Assembly: GCF_039962115.1 (NCBI RefSeq)
Contig: NZ_JAMPKJ010000003.1
Location: 1-64,000, forward strand
Length of the DNA: 64,000 nt
DNA from: Funiculus sociatus GB2-C1
GTDB taxonomy: Bacteria > Cyanobacteriota > Cyanobacteriia > Cyanobacteriales > FACHB-T130
Direction of reading: 5' to 3'
A program made the position numbers and the translations under genes. Shown here piece after piece: positions 45,803 to 54,799 of this stretch. Every line of letters begins with the position of its first letter. The first letter of the stretch is position 1. The notes under the pieces are model-generated. The model was not told the origin of the DNA and did no database searches. It worked only from the letters and a program-made list of their open reading frames with translations.

Positions 45803-47038
45803 TCAAGCTGCACCAGCAACTACGGTTTTAGCGGTTAACACCTCCAATGCGGCTTGATATTGGCTATCTGCCTGTGTACCGACCTGTTCAATAGTAATTG
45901 GCTCATTTGGCACTATTCGGTCTGGCGTGATACCCAATTTATGAATATCGTGGTGGTTTGGCGTTTCGTACTTGGCAACTGTCACCGCCAGTCCGGAGCC
46001 ATCGGGAAGGTCAAACAAAGATTGAATTAAGCCTTTACCAAAGGTTTTATCACCCACCAGTTGAGCGCGACCATTGTCTTGTAGCGCCCCTGCCAAAATT
46101 TCGCTGGCACTAGCTGTTCCCTGATTAACTAAAACTACCAGCGGAGCGCGAGTTAGTGCTGGTTGATTGGCATCAAAACTGCCTAAGATTCCTTGTCGGT
46201 TTACTGTATATACAATTGTGCCTTCATCTAACCAGAAACGGGCAATCTCAATCCCTGCTTGCAACAGTCCGCCGGGATTATTTCTGAGATCGAGAATGTA
46301 GGCTTGTGCGCCTTGTTTTTCTAGTTTGGCGACAGCATTAGCCAGCTCAGTTGGAGCGTTGGCGCTAAACTGGGAGAGGCGAATGTAACCTACTGGTATC
46401 TCGGAATTGCGAGAATCTAATGCTGCATAAACTGGGTTGAGGGCAATGCGATCGCGTACCAGCTTGATTTCTTTTGGTGTTTCTGCTTCGTGTTGCACTA
46501 AAACGGTAACGCTGGTGCCTGCTCTTCCGCGCATCCGGGCAGCAGCTTCGTCGAGAGTCAGTTCGGCGCTTGACACACCATCAATTTCCAGAATGCGATC
46601 GCGCGATCTGATTCCGGCTTTTTGGGCTGGCGAACCGTCTAACGGTGCCACCACTTGCAACTGCTTCGTCTCAGAATCCAGGGCAATTTGCAGTCCCACA
46701 CCCTGAAGCTCTCCCGAAGTATTCACTTGTAAACTTTTGTATTGGTCTGGTTTCAGGAACCGCGTGAACGGATCGTCCAGAATCCCAACCATTTTCTGAA
46801 TTGCCGTATAAGTTTCTTCACGATTCGACAGCGGTTGCTTGAGAGCTTTTTGCCGCGCCAACCACCAATTTTGATGATTAAAAGTATCATCCACATAGGC
46901 GTTATTGACAATGCGCCATGCTTCGTTCAGGATCTGCTGTTCCTGCGTCAAAGCCAAAGCAGGCGCACTCAACCAACTAAAGGCAACGATAGTTTGTATG
47001 ATCAGTACAAATAGAACCCGAAAAACTCGATTGTGCAT
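45803..47038 (-). CDS. ctpA: carboxyl-terminal processing protease CtpA (S41)
   Basis: A 411-residue exported protease that trims the C-terminal extension of the D1 precursor, which photosystem II needs to assemble its Mn cluster. A signal peptide (1-29) directs it to the thylakoid lumen or periplasm. The PDZ domain (about 100-185) holds GVGLQI and RIEIDG-type strands. The catalytic Ser-Lys dyad is Ser310 (GTASASEILAGAL) and Lys335 (DKTFGKG), with spacing as in Scenedesmus D1 protease. It is divergent from petB with 184 bases between, an arrangement known from other cyanobacteria. Other Ctp paralogs exist in this group, so D1 specificity is inference. Confidence 0.9.
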   Translation of the reverse strand: MHNRVFRVLFVLIIQTIVAFSWLSAPALALTQEQQILNEAWRIVNNAYVDDTFNHQNWWLARQKALKQPLSNREETYTAIQKMVGILDDPFTRFLKPDQYKSLQVNTSGELQGVGLQIALDSETKQLQVVAPLDGSPAQKAGIRSRDRILEIDGVSSAELTLDEAAARMRGRAGTSVTVLVQHEAETPKEIKLVRDRIALNPVYAALDSRNSEIPVGYIRLSQFSANAPTELANAVAKLEKQGAQAYILDLRNNPGGLLQAGIEIARFWLDEGTIVYTVNRQGILGSFDANQPALTRAPLVVLVNQGTASASEILAGALQDNGRAQLVGDKTFGKGLIQSLFDLPDGSGLAVTVAKYETPNHHDIHKLGITPDRIVPNEPITIEQVGTQADSQYQAALEVLTAKTVVAGAA

Positions 47039-47222
47039 AACACTCTAATCTCCCTTTCGGGCTATGTTACATTTTTTGTAGAGGCTACGCCTAGACAACC
47101 CGCAAGCGCTGCCTTTAAACTAGCCTCATCGAAACTGAAAGCCCCCCCCAAAGAGCGGCACACTGTCTCATAGGCTTCAATCGTGTCAAAAACAAGAATA
47201 AATTTTTAGGAACTCTGGCTTC

Positions 47223-47891
47223 ATGTTTTCTAAGCAGGTAACTGATTCAAAAGCATACAACTGGTTTGAGGAACGCCTAGAGATACAGGCGCTTGCCGAA
47301 GACGTCACCAGCAAGTATGTACCTCCCCACGTTAATATTTTCTACTGTCTGGGTGGGATTACTTTAACTTGCTTTTTGATCCAGTTTGCCACTGGATTCG
47401 CGATGACGTTTTACTACAAGCCAACCGTCACCGAAGCTTTCTCCTCAGTACAGTATTTGATGACAGATGTCAACTTCGGTTGGCTGATCCGCTCCATCCA
47501 CCGCTGGTCTGCCAGCATGATGGTGCTGATGATGATTCTGCACAGCTTCCGGGTGTACCTCACCGGTGGTTTCAAAAAGCCCCGTGAGCTGACCTGGGTG
47601 ACAGGTGTAATTCTCGCCGTTATCACCGTTTCCTTTGGTGTTACAGGCTACTCCCTGCCTTGGGATCAAATTGGTTACTGGGCGGTTAAGATTGTCTCCG
47701 GCGTTCCAGCTGCTATCCCCATTGTCGGCGATCAAATCGTTGAGCTAATGCGCGGTAGTGAAAGTGTTGGTCAAGCCACTCTGACTCGCTTCTACAGCCT
47801 GCATACCTTTGTGTTGCCTTGGCTGATTGCAGTCTTCATGCTGCTACACTTCTTGATGATTCGTAAGCAGGGCATTTCCGGTCCTTTGTAA
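47223..47891 (+). CDS. petB: cytochrome b6 of the cytochrome b6f complex
   Basis: A 222-residue four-helix thylakoid protein carrying the haems of the b6f complex between the photosystems. The axial ligands His93, His107, His194 and His209 correspond to 86, 100, 187 and 202 of the shorter numbering. Cys42 (NIFYCLGG) binds the extra haem c. The sequence from YVPPHVNIF onward is near-invariant. Followed 98 bases later by petD, with which it forms the petBD operon. Confidence 0.99.
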   Translation: MFSKQVTDSKAYNWFEERLEIQALAEDVTSKYVPPHVNIFYCLGGITLTCFLIQFATGFAMTFYYKPTVTEAFSSVQYLMTDVNFGWLIRSIHRWSASMMVLMMILHSFRVYLTGGFKKPRELTWVTGVILAVITVSFGVTGYSLPWDQIGYWAVKIVSGVPAAIPIVGDQIVELMRGSESVGQATLTRFYSLHTFVLPWLIAVFMLLHFLMIRKQGISGPL

Positions 47892-47904
47892 ATAGTGAAA
47901 AATG

Positions 47905-47927
47905 GCTAATGGTTAATAGCCATTAGC
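47905..47927 (+). other. small hairpin in the petB-petD spacer
   Basis: GCTAATGG and CCATTAGC form an 8-bp stem with a 7-base loop in the 98-base spacer. It may be a processing or stabilising element for the petB message. The same word is used in the longer hairpin at 62972-63026, so it may be a dispersed repeat. Confidence 0.45.
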
Positions 47928-47989
47928 TAAAAACCACTAGAAATCTCCAAACAAACCGTTAACAACTCATTAGGAGAACACTTCAAAAA

Positions 47990-48472
47990 ATGGGAACTCT
48001 AAAAAAGCCGAATCTGGCAGATCCAGAATTACGTGCAAAACTTGCCAAAGGCATGGGTCACAACTACTATGGTGAACCTGCTTGGCCTAACGACCTACTC
48101 TACATCTTCCCCGTGGTGATTATGGGGACAATCGCTCTTTGTACCGGGTTAGCTGTGCTAGACCCCGCTATGGTTGGCGAACCAGCAAATCCCTTCGCTA
48201 CCCCCCTGGAAATTCTTCCAGAATGGTACTTATGGCCTGTTTTCCAAATCCTGCGGATTCTACCCAGCAAACTGTTGGGTATCGCCAGCATGACCGCTAT
48301 TCCTTTGGCGTTGACTCTGATTCCCTTTATTGAGAACGTCAACAAGTTCCAAAACCCCTTCCGTCGTCCAGTCGCTACAACGGTTTTCCTCTTTGGAACC
48401 GTTGTTACCATCTGGCTTGGTATCGGTGCTACTTTCCCAATTGACAAATCTCTGACCCTTGGTCTTTTCTAA
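47990..48472 (+). CDS. petD: cytochrome b6f complex subunit IV
   Basis: A 160-residue three-helix partner of cytochrome b6 that completes the quinol-oxidation (Qo) site. The PEWY motif is at 77-80 ([16 protein letters not shown]). The N-terminus [20 protein letters not shown] is family-typical. Length and sequence are standard. It ends the petBD operon, with a strong inverted repeat 18 bases downstream. Confidence 0.99.
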   Translation: MGTLKKPNLADPELRAKLAKGMGHNYYGEPAWPNDLLYIFPVVIMGTIALCTGLAVLDPAMVGEPANPFATPLEILPEWYLWPVFQILRILPSKLLGIASMTAIPLALTLIPFIENVNKFQNPFRRPVATTVFLFGTVVTIWLGIGATFPIDKSLTLGLF

Positions 48473-48490
48473 AACGGTCATTTTTGCGAT

Positions 48491-48555
48491 TTAACGCCTG
48501 TGAGAGTTTCTTCAGCAGTTCTACGGTGCAGCTAGGAAACTTTTACAGGCGTTAA
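48491..48555 (+). terminator. petBD operon terminator-type inverted repeat
   Basis: TTAACGCCTGT (48491-48501) pairs with ACAGGCGTTAA (48545-48555). The stem is extended imperfectly by GAGAGTTTC against GAAACTTT. It is the only stem in the 211 bases between petD and the next gene. Confidence 0.6.
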
Positions 48556-48683
48556 TTACGAAATAGTGATGATAAATATTTCCTACTGGTAGTCTTAACA
48601 GAAAGCGCTACTTAAACTTAACTGGGAACCGCAATCAGCTTTGAAAGTCTTTTGAAGAAGATGGTTTTTAAGGACTTGAAACA

Positions 48684-49931
48684 TTGACCAACCATTCCAG
48701 TGCCTCTACCCCAACAGAAATAGAACTCCTAACATCCTGGGATACTGAAGTGGGAGAAAATACAGATTTTGCTGAGAAACTTAAGCCAGCCGCCAACCAT
48801 GCTTTCATTTTTCTGAGTGTTTTTGATTGCGAAGGTGGCATTCAATCTTATGTCAAGGACATTTTGAAGTCCTATCTCTCGTTGAGACAAGCTAGGGGGG
48901 AGGTATTTTTGCTGAGAGATGGTTCTGGATGCCCAAATTCGTTTGAAGGTAAGAACCTGAAATTTCATTATTTTAAAGGTAAAACTCGTCAGTTAGAGCG
49001 ATTGCTACTGGCAAGCGCATTTTTAAAGTATTTATTACTAAAACGCCCCCAGCACGTTTTTTGTGGTCATATTAATTTGGCACCACTGGTTAGATTCTTT
49101 TGTCAGCCGCTAGGGATTCCCTACACGGTGCTTACTTACGGAAAAGAGTTTTGGGAACCTTTAGGCATAAGCGATCGCACGGCTTTGGCGCAGGCATCGG
49201 GGATATGGACAATCAGTCGTTATAGCCGCGATCGCGCCTGTGCTGTGAATAACCTCGACCCCCACAAAGTGCAGATGTTACCCTGTGCGGTTGATGGAAA
49301 TTACTTTACCCCAGGGCCGAAACCGCAGAAATTGATCGAAAGGTATAATCTTGCTGGTGCCAAGGTATTGATGACTGTGGCGCGGCTGTGGTCAGGCGAT
49401 ATCTACAAAGGCGTGGATGTGACAATTCGGGCAATTCCGGCGATCGCTCAAGTATTCCCAGAAGTAAAATACCTGGTGATTGGTCGCGGCGACGATCAAC
49501 CCAGACTCGCCCAGCTTGCCAAAGATTTAGGAGTTGCTGACCGAGTTGTATTTGCCGGGTTTGTCCCCACAGAAGACTTGGTAGACCATTACCGCGTTGC
49601 TGATGCTTATATCATGCCTTCCCAAGAAGGCTTCGGCATTGTCTATCTAGAGGCGATGGCGTGTGGTATCCCGGTTCTATCTGGTGACGACGATGGTTCC
49701 GCTGACCCTCTACAGGATGGACGCTTCGGCTGGCGCGTCCCTCACCGCAACCCGGAAGCCGTTGCAGCTGCTTGTATTGAAATTCTTCAGGGAGGAGATC
49801 AGCGCTGTGATAGTCAGTGGTTGCGAGAACAAAGCCTTGCTTTGTTTAGTAAGGAAGCTCTTGCGGTGCAGTTAAAACAGTTGATTGAAGGAACCGCCCA
49901 GGCGCAAAGAACGCAGAGGAAAGTATTGTAG
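48684..49931 (+). CDS. family 4 glycosyltransferase
   Basis: A 415-residue GT-B enzyme that transfers a sugar from a nucleotide donor, probably for envelope or exopolysaccharide synthesis. The C-terminal donor domain has MTVARLWSGDIYKGVDVTIR, LVIGRGDDQPRLAQLAKDLG, VVFAGFV and the EX7E motif in PSQEGFGIVYLEAMACGIPV. The start is TTG with AAGGA 9 bases upstream; an in-frame stop lies just before, and no ATG is closer to the N-terminal fold. It is unrelated to petBD and has its own spacer. Confidence 0.88.
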   Translation: MTNHSSASTPTEIELLTSWDTEVGENTDFAEKLKPAANHAFIFLSVFDCEGGIQSYVKDILKSYLSLRQARGEVFLLRDGSGCPNSFEGKNLKFHYFKGKTRQLERLLLASAFLKYLLLKRPQHVFCGHINLAPLVRFFCQPLGIPYTVLTYGKEFWEPLGISDRTALAQASGIWTISRYSRDRACAVNNLDPHKVQMLPCAVDGNYFTPGPKPQKLIERYNLAGAKVLMTVARLWSGDIYKGVDVTIRAIPAIAQVFPEVKYLVIGRGDDQPRLAQLAKDLGVADRVVFAGFVPTEDLVDHYRVADAYIMPSQEGFGIVYLEAMACGIPVLSGDDDGSADPLQDGRFGWRVPHRNPEAVAAACIEILQGGDQRCDSQWLREQSLALFSKEALAVQLKQLIEGTAQAQRTQRKVL

Positions 49932-49943
49932 GAGGAGCTGCTA

Positions 49944-49976
49944 CCCCTGTGCGTGGCTTGCCCACGCACAGGGGTG
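49944..49976. terminator. 14-bp hairpin between convergent genes
   Basis: ACCCCTGTGCGTGG and CCACGCACAGGGGT pair perfectly with a 5-base loop, 13 bases past the glycosyltransferase stop codon. It is GC-rich and lies between convergent genes, so it can end both transcripts. Confidence 0.65.
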
Positions 49977-49987
49977 TCGCGTTTGAG

Positions 49988-50053
49988 GAACCTCACCCAA
50001 CGCTAGCTCCGGCAACCCTCTCCGCTGGCGAGGAGGAGTTGGGGGTGGGGTTC
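49988..50053. repeat. CCTCACCC/GGGTGGGG palindromic repeat
   Basis: GAACCTCACCCAAC and GTTGGGGGTGGGGTTC are imperfect inverted ends of a 66-base element, followed by TTTTG. It resembles the repeat at 451-525 in layout and is a common cyanobacterial intergenic type. Confidence 0.5.
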
Positions 50054-50081
50054 TTTTGTTATCGGCTAGACAAACTTAATA

Positions 50082-52112
50082 TTATTTGCCTTGACGACCT
50101 GGATTTCCAGGTGCTGCTCCTGCTCCTTCGTCGTTACTTGGTTGGTTACGATTTGAATTGCCTGGGTCGCAACCCTCTGGGCCATTACCTACGCCTTGGT
50201 TACAATTTTGACGCTGGTTAGTGCGATCGCGATCATCTACCTGACGGTTGTTACCAGGGGTTTGTTCTACCTCGCGGACTTGAGTCGGCTGAGGTGTCGC
50301 TTCTTCTCCTACCACGTAGGGTGAGGTGATGTTGCTAGCTTTGCCACTGCTGACCAAGGCTTGGTAGAGGAAAGCCGAGACATCTGCACGAGTTGCTACT
50401 TCATTGGGTTTGAGTAACTTGATGTCGGGATAGTTCACTACCAGACCACGTTCAGTAGCTGCGGCGATCAAACTGCGATCGCTACTAGGAATAGTAGAGG
50501 CATCCCTGTAAACTTGCAGCAGGGTTTCGGTAGTCGTGGTGGCAGAAGAGTAATTCATTCCCTTTGCCAAGGCTACTAAGATGTCAAGACGAGAAAGGTT
50601 TTGCGTGGGGTTGAACCGGTTGCCAGAAGCGCTCAAAAAGCCCATTTCATAAGCTTCTCGTATGGCAGTATATGCCCAGTAGTTTGAGGAAACATCTCTG
50701 AAAGCGATCGCATTCCTGACTTTACTCTTCTCAAACGCCTTCCGAATCATCGCCGCAAACTGGGCGCGAGTTACCGGCTGATCTGGACGGAAACGACCAT
50801 CGGGGAAGCCTTCGATAATCTCCAAGGATGCCAACTCGGCAATAAAACCTTTTGCCCAATGTCCCTGCGGCACATCCACAAAACTCGTCTGAACAGTTTG
50901 AGCCGCCGCCGCCACCTGTTGATATTTGGAAAGCAGTTGGCTAACTTGGTAGATGGCGTTACCAGCACCTACGTCCACCACTTGCACCAGCTTACCAGGT
51001 ATAGATGTCAAAACCGCCGCTAAGCTTGAGCTGTAAGCGCTCATCGTCTGGCTGGCAAGTGCATATTCACCACTGGTAAAGGAAGTGGGATAAACGTTGG
51101 TTGCAGCAGCGGGTACTCCGCTTAGCTGGAAAGAGCTGAGGTTAAGCTGCTCAACGCTACTGAGGAAGGTGACGCGCTCCTGGCTATTAATTTGAGTGTA
51201 GTAGTTGTAAACAGTGGTGCCGCTGTCAATATTGCCATCGGCGTTAGCATCAATCCCGTATACTGTCCGCACTACGCGCACTTGGGAAGGGTTCGGCGGC
51301 AGAATTAAGTTAACGGCGGCGTTTTCCGAGAGAAGTTCAAACTCGCTGTAACCAATCAGGCTGTTTTGCAAATTGTACAAGCGAACTACGACGCGATCGC
51401 CTGGTTTTACCCCTTGGACAAACTTAGCCTTTTGTTTGATTTTATACTTGAAATCACCCAGATATTTCTCTTGGGTATAGCTATTGCTTTGTTTCTCCTT
51501 CAGCGAAACGCGAGCAATCACATCAGATAAAGTGCCTGCTGGTTGCACAACCGTGAGGCTAAATCCTGCTGACTGGCTGACTGCTACTGTAGACTGCTGT
51601 GTGCTTGTAGTGCGCTGCTCAGTAGTCGTTCGTTCCTGAGTCGTGGTTTCGGTTCTCAGCCGAGCAGTCAGAGTCTTGGTAGCCGCTTCATCCCACTTTA
51701 CCAAAGAACCAGATTCATTAGCCCGATATATCCAGAGGTCTTTTGTTTGGGCGTTGGCTACCAGCACCACCCAGCCGGGAACAGTAGCCTCAGTGCAAGC
51801 AACACCGGCGGTAGTGATACCCAAACAACCATTTGACCAAGTTTGCCTTGCCACCTGAAGGACGCGAAGGGTAGAATTTTCTACACCCGTCCGCTGGACA
51901 ATATCTTTTAAAACGGCATCAGCAACAGGTTTCGGCAACTCAACAGCTTCTTCTGCTGCTGGGCTTACAGCAGGCTGCTGCACTAATATTTGTTCTCCAG
52001 ACTTGCCAGCTTGTGTAATTTCAGAAGGTAAGGCACTTGCAGTAGTGGCAATACTAAGACTCGTAGCAGCTAATACCATGCTGCCCAAAAAAGCAAAGGA
52101 ACTTCGATTCAT
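50082..52112 (-). CDS. exported SLH-domain protein
   Basis: A 676-residue secreted protein. It has a signal peptide (1-27), then a domain (about 45-170) with a TCTEATVPGW-like cysteine strand, a Thr/Gln-rich linker and a beta-rich middle (about 180-400). Three SLH repeats follow (about 410-620; WAKGFIAELASLEIIEGFPDG, YWAYTAIREAYEMGFLSASG), and a disordered Asn/Gln/Arg tail ending in NPGRQGK. SLH repeats bind peptidoglycan or its secondary polymer. Cyanobacterial SLH proteins are usually outer-membrane porins, but no clear porin barrel is visible, so a cell-wall anchored role is more likely. The real function is unknown. Confidence 0.82.
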   Translation of the reverse strand: MNRSSFAFLGSMVLAATSLSIATTASALPSEITQAGKSGEQILVQQPAVSPAAEEAVELPKPVADAVLKDIVQRTGVENSTLRVLQVARQTWSNGCLGITTAGVACTEATVPGWVVLVANAQTKDLWIYRANESGSLVKWDEAATKTLTARLRTETTTQERTTTEQRTTSTQQSTVAVSQSAGFSLTVVQPAGTLSDVIARVSLKEKQSNSYTQEKYLGDFKYKIKQKAKFVQGVKPGDRVVVRLYNLQNSLIGYSEFELLSENAAVNLILPPNPSQVRVVRTVYGIDANADGNIDSGTTVYNYYTQINSQERVTFLSSVEQLNLSSFQLSGVPAAATNVYPTSFTSGEYALASQTMSAYSSSLAAVLTSIPGKLVQVVDVGAGNAIYQVSQLLSKYQQVAAAAQTVQTSFVDVPQGHWAKGFIAELASLEIIEGFPDGRFRPDQPVTRAQFAAMIRKAFEKSKVRNAIAFRDVSSNYWAYTAIREAYEMGFLSASGNRFNPTQNLSRLDILVALAKGMNYSSATTTTETLLQVYRDASTIPSSDRSLIAAATERGLVVNYPDIKLLKPNEVATRADVSAFLYQALVSSGKASNITSPYVVGEEATPQPTQVREVEQTPGNNRQVDDRDRTNQRQNCNQGVGNGPEGCDPGNSNRNQPSNDEGAGAAPGNPGRQGK

Positions 52113-52242
52113 CGCGCTGTTCTCACACCTTTATAAACCGTTAGAGTGACTGTGAATGCGGTTAGAATGTTCCCTGATTTCTCTTTTTTTAAGTCATAAA
52201 ACACTAGGATAGAAAAAGAGTTTATAAATTTTAATACTTCTT

Positions 52243-53142
52243 GTGACTACCCAACAGATAACAACAACAAGCACGTTTGAAAAACTCAACTGGGCTTGGC
52301 AAGGCTACAAAATTCAGTACACAGTGATGGGAACTGGTCGTCCCTTGGTGCTGATTCATGGCTTTGGAGCTTCTATTGGACACTGGCGGAAAAATATACC
52401 AGTGTTAGCCGCCGGAGGCTATCGGGTGTTTGCGCTGGATTTGCTGGGGTTCGGCGGTTCTGATAAGCCAGCGTTAGATTATACCGTGGAGTTGTGGGAA
52501 TCACTGATACAAGATTTCTGGACAACGCACATTCAGGAGCCAACTGTATTTGTGGGTAACTCTATCGGCGGACTACTGGCGCTGATGATGGTAGCAAATC
52601 ATCCAGAGATGTCTGCTGGTGGGATTTTGATTAACTGTGCTGGTGGTCTAAATCATCGACCAGATGAGCTAAATTTACCTTTGCGGTTGGTGATGGGAGC
52701 TTTTACTAAGCTGGTTAGTTCCAAAATTGTCGGGCCATTTTTGTTTAACCGCATCCGCCAGAAAGACCGCCTCCGTCGCACTCTCCGCCAGGTTTACAAA
52801 GACCCGGAAGCGATTACAGATGAACTGGTGGATATGCTTTACGATCCTTCTTGTGACACTGGCGCACAGCAGGTTTTTGCTTCAATTCTGACTGCACCCC
52901 CTGGGCCTAGCCCATCAGAGTTGTTGCCACAAGTACAACACCCGTTGTTGGTACTCTGGGGAGAAAATGACCCTTGGACACCGATTAAAGCGGCTGAAAT
53001 CTACAGAAAACTAGGTGAAACTGGTCAACCTGTTGAGGTTGTGGGCATTCCTAAGGCTGGTCACTGTCCCCATGATGAACGACCAGACATTGTGAATGAG
53101 TTGATTTTGGATTGGTTGGCGAAGTATAGCAATCCTATTTAA
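52243..53142 (+). CDS. alpha/beta-fold hydrolase
   Basis: A 299-residue alpha/beta hydrolase. The oxyanion HGFG is at 39-42, the nucleophile Ser107 lies in VGNSIGGLLAL, the acid in LWGENDPWTP and the histidine in KAGHCPHDERP. It belongs to the large cyanobacterial/plant group of chlorophyll-linked and epoxide-hydrolase-like enzymes; the substrate is unknown. The start is GTG. The last codons (YSNPI and stop) lie inside an inverted-repeat element that begins at 53125, so the native C-terminus may have been altered. Confidence 0.87.
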   Translation: MTTQQITTTSTFEKLNWAWQGYKIQYTVMGTGRPLVLIHGFGASIGHWRKNIPVLAAGGYRVFALDLLGFGGSDKPALDYTVELWESLIQDFWTTHIQEPTVFVGNSIGGLLALMMVANHPEMSAGGILINCAGGLNHRPDELNLPLRLVMGAFTKLVSSKIVGPFLFNRIRQKDRLRRTLRQVYKDPEAITDELVDMLYDPSCDTGAQQVFASILTAPPGPSPSELLPQVQHPLLVLWGENDPWTPIKAAEIYRKLGETGQPVEVVGIPKAGHCPHDERPDIVNELILDWLAKYSNPI

Positions 53143-53227
53143 GTTGTGAACGAGTAATCGCCCTAGTGTAGAGACACGGCACTGCCGCGTCCCTACAGGG
53201 GTTCACGAATCATTTAGGATTGCTATA
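53125..53227. mobile_element. MITE-like element, copy 1 (TATAGCAATCC ends)
   Basis: The ends TATAGCAATCCTATTTAA and TCATTTAGGATTGCTATA are imperfect inverted copies over about 27 bases. An inner hairpin (TGTAGAGACACGGC / GCCGCGTCCCTACA type) fills the middle. No ORF is inside. TA at both borders fits insertion at TA, as for IS630/Tc1 relatives. The left end overlaps the hydrolase stop codon. A second copy is at 63560-63673. Confidence 0.65.
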
Positions 53228-53246
53228 TCAGCCTTAGTCAATTCTT

Positions 53247-53561
53247 TTGAAAACAGCTAAGAAAGAGCAAGGTAATTCTGAGATTCTGAGCAATTTATTT
53301 ATGCCCCGAACTATGGCTTCTGGGATATATGCGATCGCGCACATTGGTCATCTAAAGCTCTACGCTGGTGATGCCAGCAAAATTCAGGTGACATGGCCTT
53401 TGTTACTGGCCCAACTTAATAGTGGGGCTTATCCTAATGCAGCGTTGCAAGAGGTGTGGAACCAACAAGGACATAAGCGCCGCTTCACATTTCACACAAA
53501 GCCAAATATTGTTGGCGATACGGAAATTGTGGGTATTGAGCAACTTGTTGACGATGCTTAA
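53247..53561 (+). CDS. degenerate GIY-YIG-fold protein, probably not a nuclease
   Basis: A 104-residue product (TTG start; an ATG at 53301 would give 86 residues beginning MPRTMASGIYAIA). It fits a GIY-YIG domain: GIYAI, then LKLYAGDASKI (the YIG position reads YAG), then YPNAALQEVWNQQGHKRRF, which matches the HNxxLQxAWNKYGxxxF helix of homing-type GIY-YIG enzymes. The catalytic arginine eight residues after the second Gly is Thr (KIQVTW), and the following His is absent, so hydrolysis is unlikely. It could bind DNA or protein. The neighbours (hydrolase, DUF3891) give no functional hint. Confidence 0.6.
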   Translation: MKTAKKEQGNSEILSNLFMPRTMASGIYAIAHIGHLKLYAGDASKIQVTWPLLLAQLNSGAYPNAALQEVWNQQGHKRRFTFHTKPNIVGDTEIVGIEQLVDDA

Positions 53562-53709
53562 TATAAACGGAGCTGTTGCAGACATAAAATGAAATGGTAT
53601 AAGAAAGACCCGATGCGAGTTTAAGAAAGGAAAGCACCACTGCGTCTCTTATAGTGATACATCAAACTCGTGACGAGTATAGTTAAGAAGGTGCGGTAGG
53701 AACTATTGA

Positions 53710-54495
53710 ATGCTATATCGCAAAGATCCAGAGGGGCTTCTCGCGATCGCGCAACCTGCTCATGCGTGGGTTTCCGGTCAGTTGGCACGGGCTTGGGGAA
53801 ATGAATATTTTGGCAATTTGGCACCCAGAGAAGATGTCTGTATGGGTGCAGAACAACACGATATCGGCTGGTTTTCGTGGGAAAAGATGCCCACCTTCAA
53901 CCCCAAGACGGGTTTGCCGCACAGCTTCACGGAGCTGCCACGAAAGATACACATAGATATTTGGTCTGGGGCGGCAAGATTAGCGATCGCGCTGGGGAGA
54001 TATCCGGCACTTTTGGCTTCGCTGCATGGTACGCGCCTATACGAGCATTACGATGCTACCCATGATTCCCCAGAAGATGCCCAGCTTGTGCAGAAGTTCC
54101 TCGTGGGCGAACAGGCTTTCCAAAAGGAATTAATTGCCACCCTCCGCAACGATCCTGATTACGCACCCTACACTACACCAGAAGCGATCGCCCGGAATCA
54201 GCAGTTAGTTGCAATATGGGATGGTCTGTCACTTATCCTGTGCATGAGGCTCTTAAAAGAGCGATTAGTTGAGAAGGTTCCCACCGCTAACGCGGAAACG
54301 ACGCTGAAACTAACGCCCCTAAATGGCGATCCGACGCGAGTGAGTGTGAGTCCTTGGCCTTTTGCAAAGGAGACGGTGACGCTGGTTTGCGAGGGACGTT
54401 ATTTGTCAGAAACATTTGCAGATGAGGAGACGATGCGGAACGCGATCGCGATCGCTCCTTGGGCGACAATCAAAACCCACCTCAGCCCAGCATGA
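53710..54495 (+). CDS. DUF3891 family protein
   Basis: A 261-residue protein matching the DUF3891 pattern: LLAIAQPAHAWVSGQLARAWG at the N-terminus, AEQHDIGWFSWE (an HD-like pair, possible metal site), HIDIWSGAARLAIALGRYPALLASLHG and a C-terminal region with SVSPWPF. Function is unknown; the His-Asp arrangement suggests a metal-dependent hydrolase fold, which is inference. The end overlaps the start of a heptad repeat element by one base. Confidence 0.75.
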   Translation: MLYRKDPEGLLAIAQPAHAWVSGQLARAWGNEYFGNLAPREDVCMGAEQHDIGWFSWEKMPTFNPKTGLPHSFTELPRKIHIDIWSGAARLAIALGRYPALLASLHGTRLYEHYDATHDSPEDAQLVQKFLVGEQAFQKELIATLRNDPDYAPYTTPEAIARNQQLVAIWDGLSLILCMRLLKERLVEKVPTANAETTLKLTPLNGDPTRVSVSPWPFAKETVTLVCEGRYLSETFADEETMRNAIAIAPWATIKTHLSPA

Positions 54496-54632
54496 AAGGG
54501 GCTGGGGGCTGGGGACTAGGGACTAGGGACTGGGTACTAGGAACAAGGAACTGGGTAAGAGTCCTTCCAATCCCCAATCCCCAATCCCCAATCCCCAATC
54601 CCCAATCCCCAATCCCCAATTACCAATTCCCG
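54495..54632. repeat. heptad-armed repeat element, intergenic
   Basis: GGGACTA/GGGGCTG-type heptamers (54495-54556), a core that reads GGAAGGACTCTTACCCAG on the minus strand, and seven or more CCCCAAT heptamers (54570-54632). It is in the opposite orientation to the tilS copy, with 17 of 18 core bases shared. No gene is present here. Confidence 0.88.
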
Positions 54633-54639
54633 CTTTTAT

Positions 54640-54700
54640 GTTCTTATAAGTGCATCCAAACGTCTATCTTAAGAATTGTTATAAGAACTTAAGATAGACG
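54640..54700 (+). promoter_or_regulatory. two crossing inverted repeats upstream of the coiled-coil gene
   Basis: Repeat A: GTTCTTATAA (54640-54649) with TTATAAGAAC (54679-54688). Repeat B: CGTCTATCTTAAG (54661-54673) with CTTAAGATAGACG (54688-54700). The left arm of B lies in the loop of A, and the right arm of A lies in the loop of B, so as RNA they form an H-type pseudoknot or two competing hairpins; as DNA they are a 13-bp operator-like dyad. A TATAAA at 54721-54726 follows. Confidence 0.6.
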
Positions 54701-54799
54701 ACTATTTTAATAATTTTTAGTATAAATGAAGCAGGAAGGAAGGCGATTTTTGTCAAGACAGGGTGGTGAATTTTTCCAGTTATAGAGGCAGTACATGCC

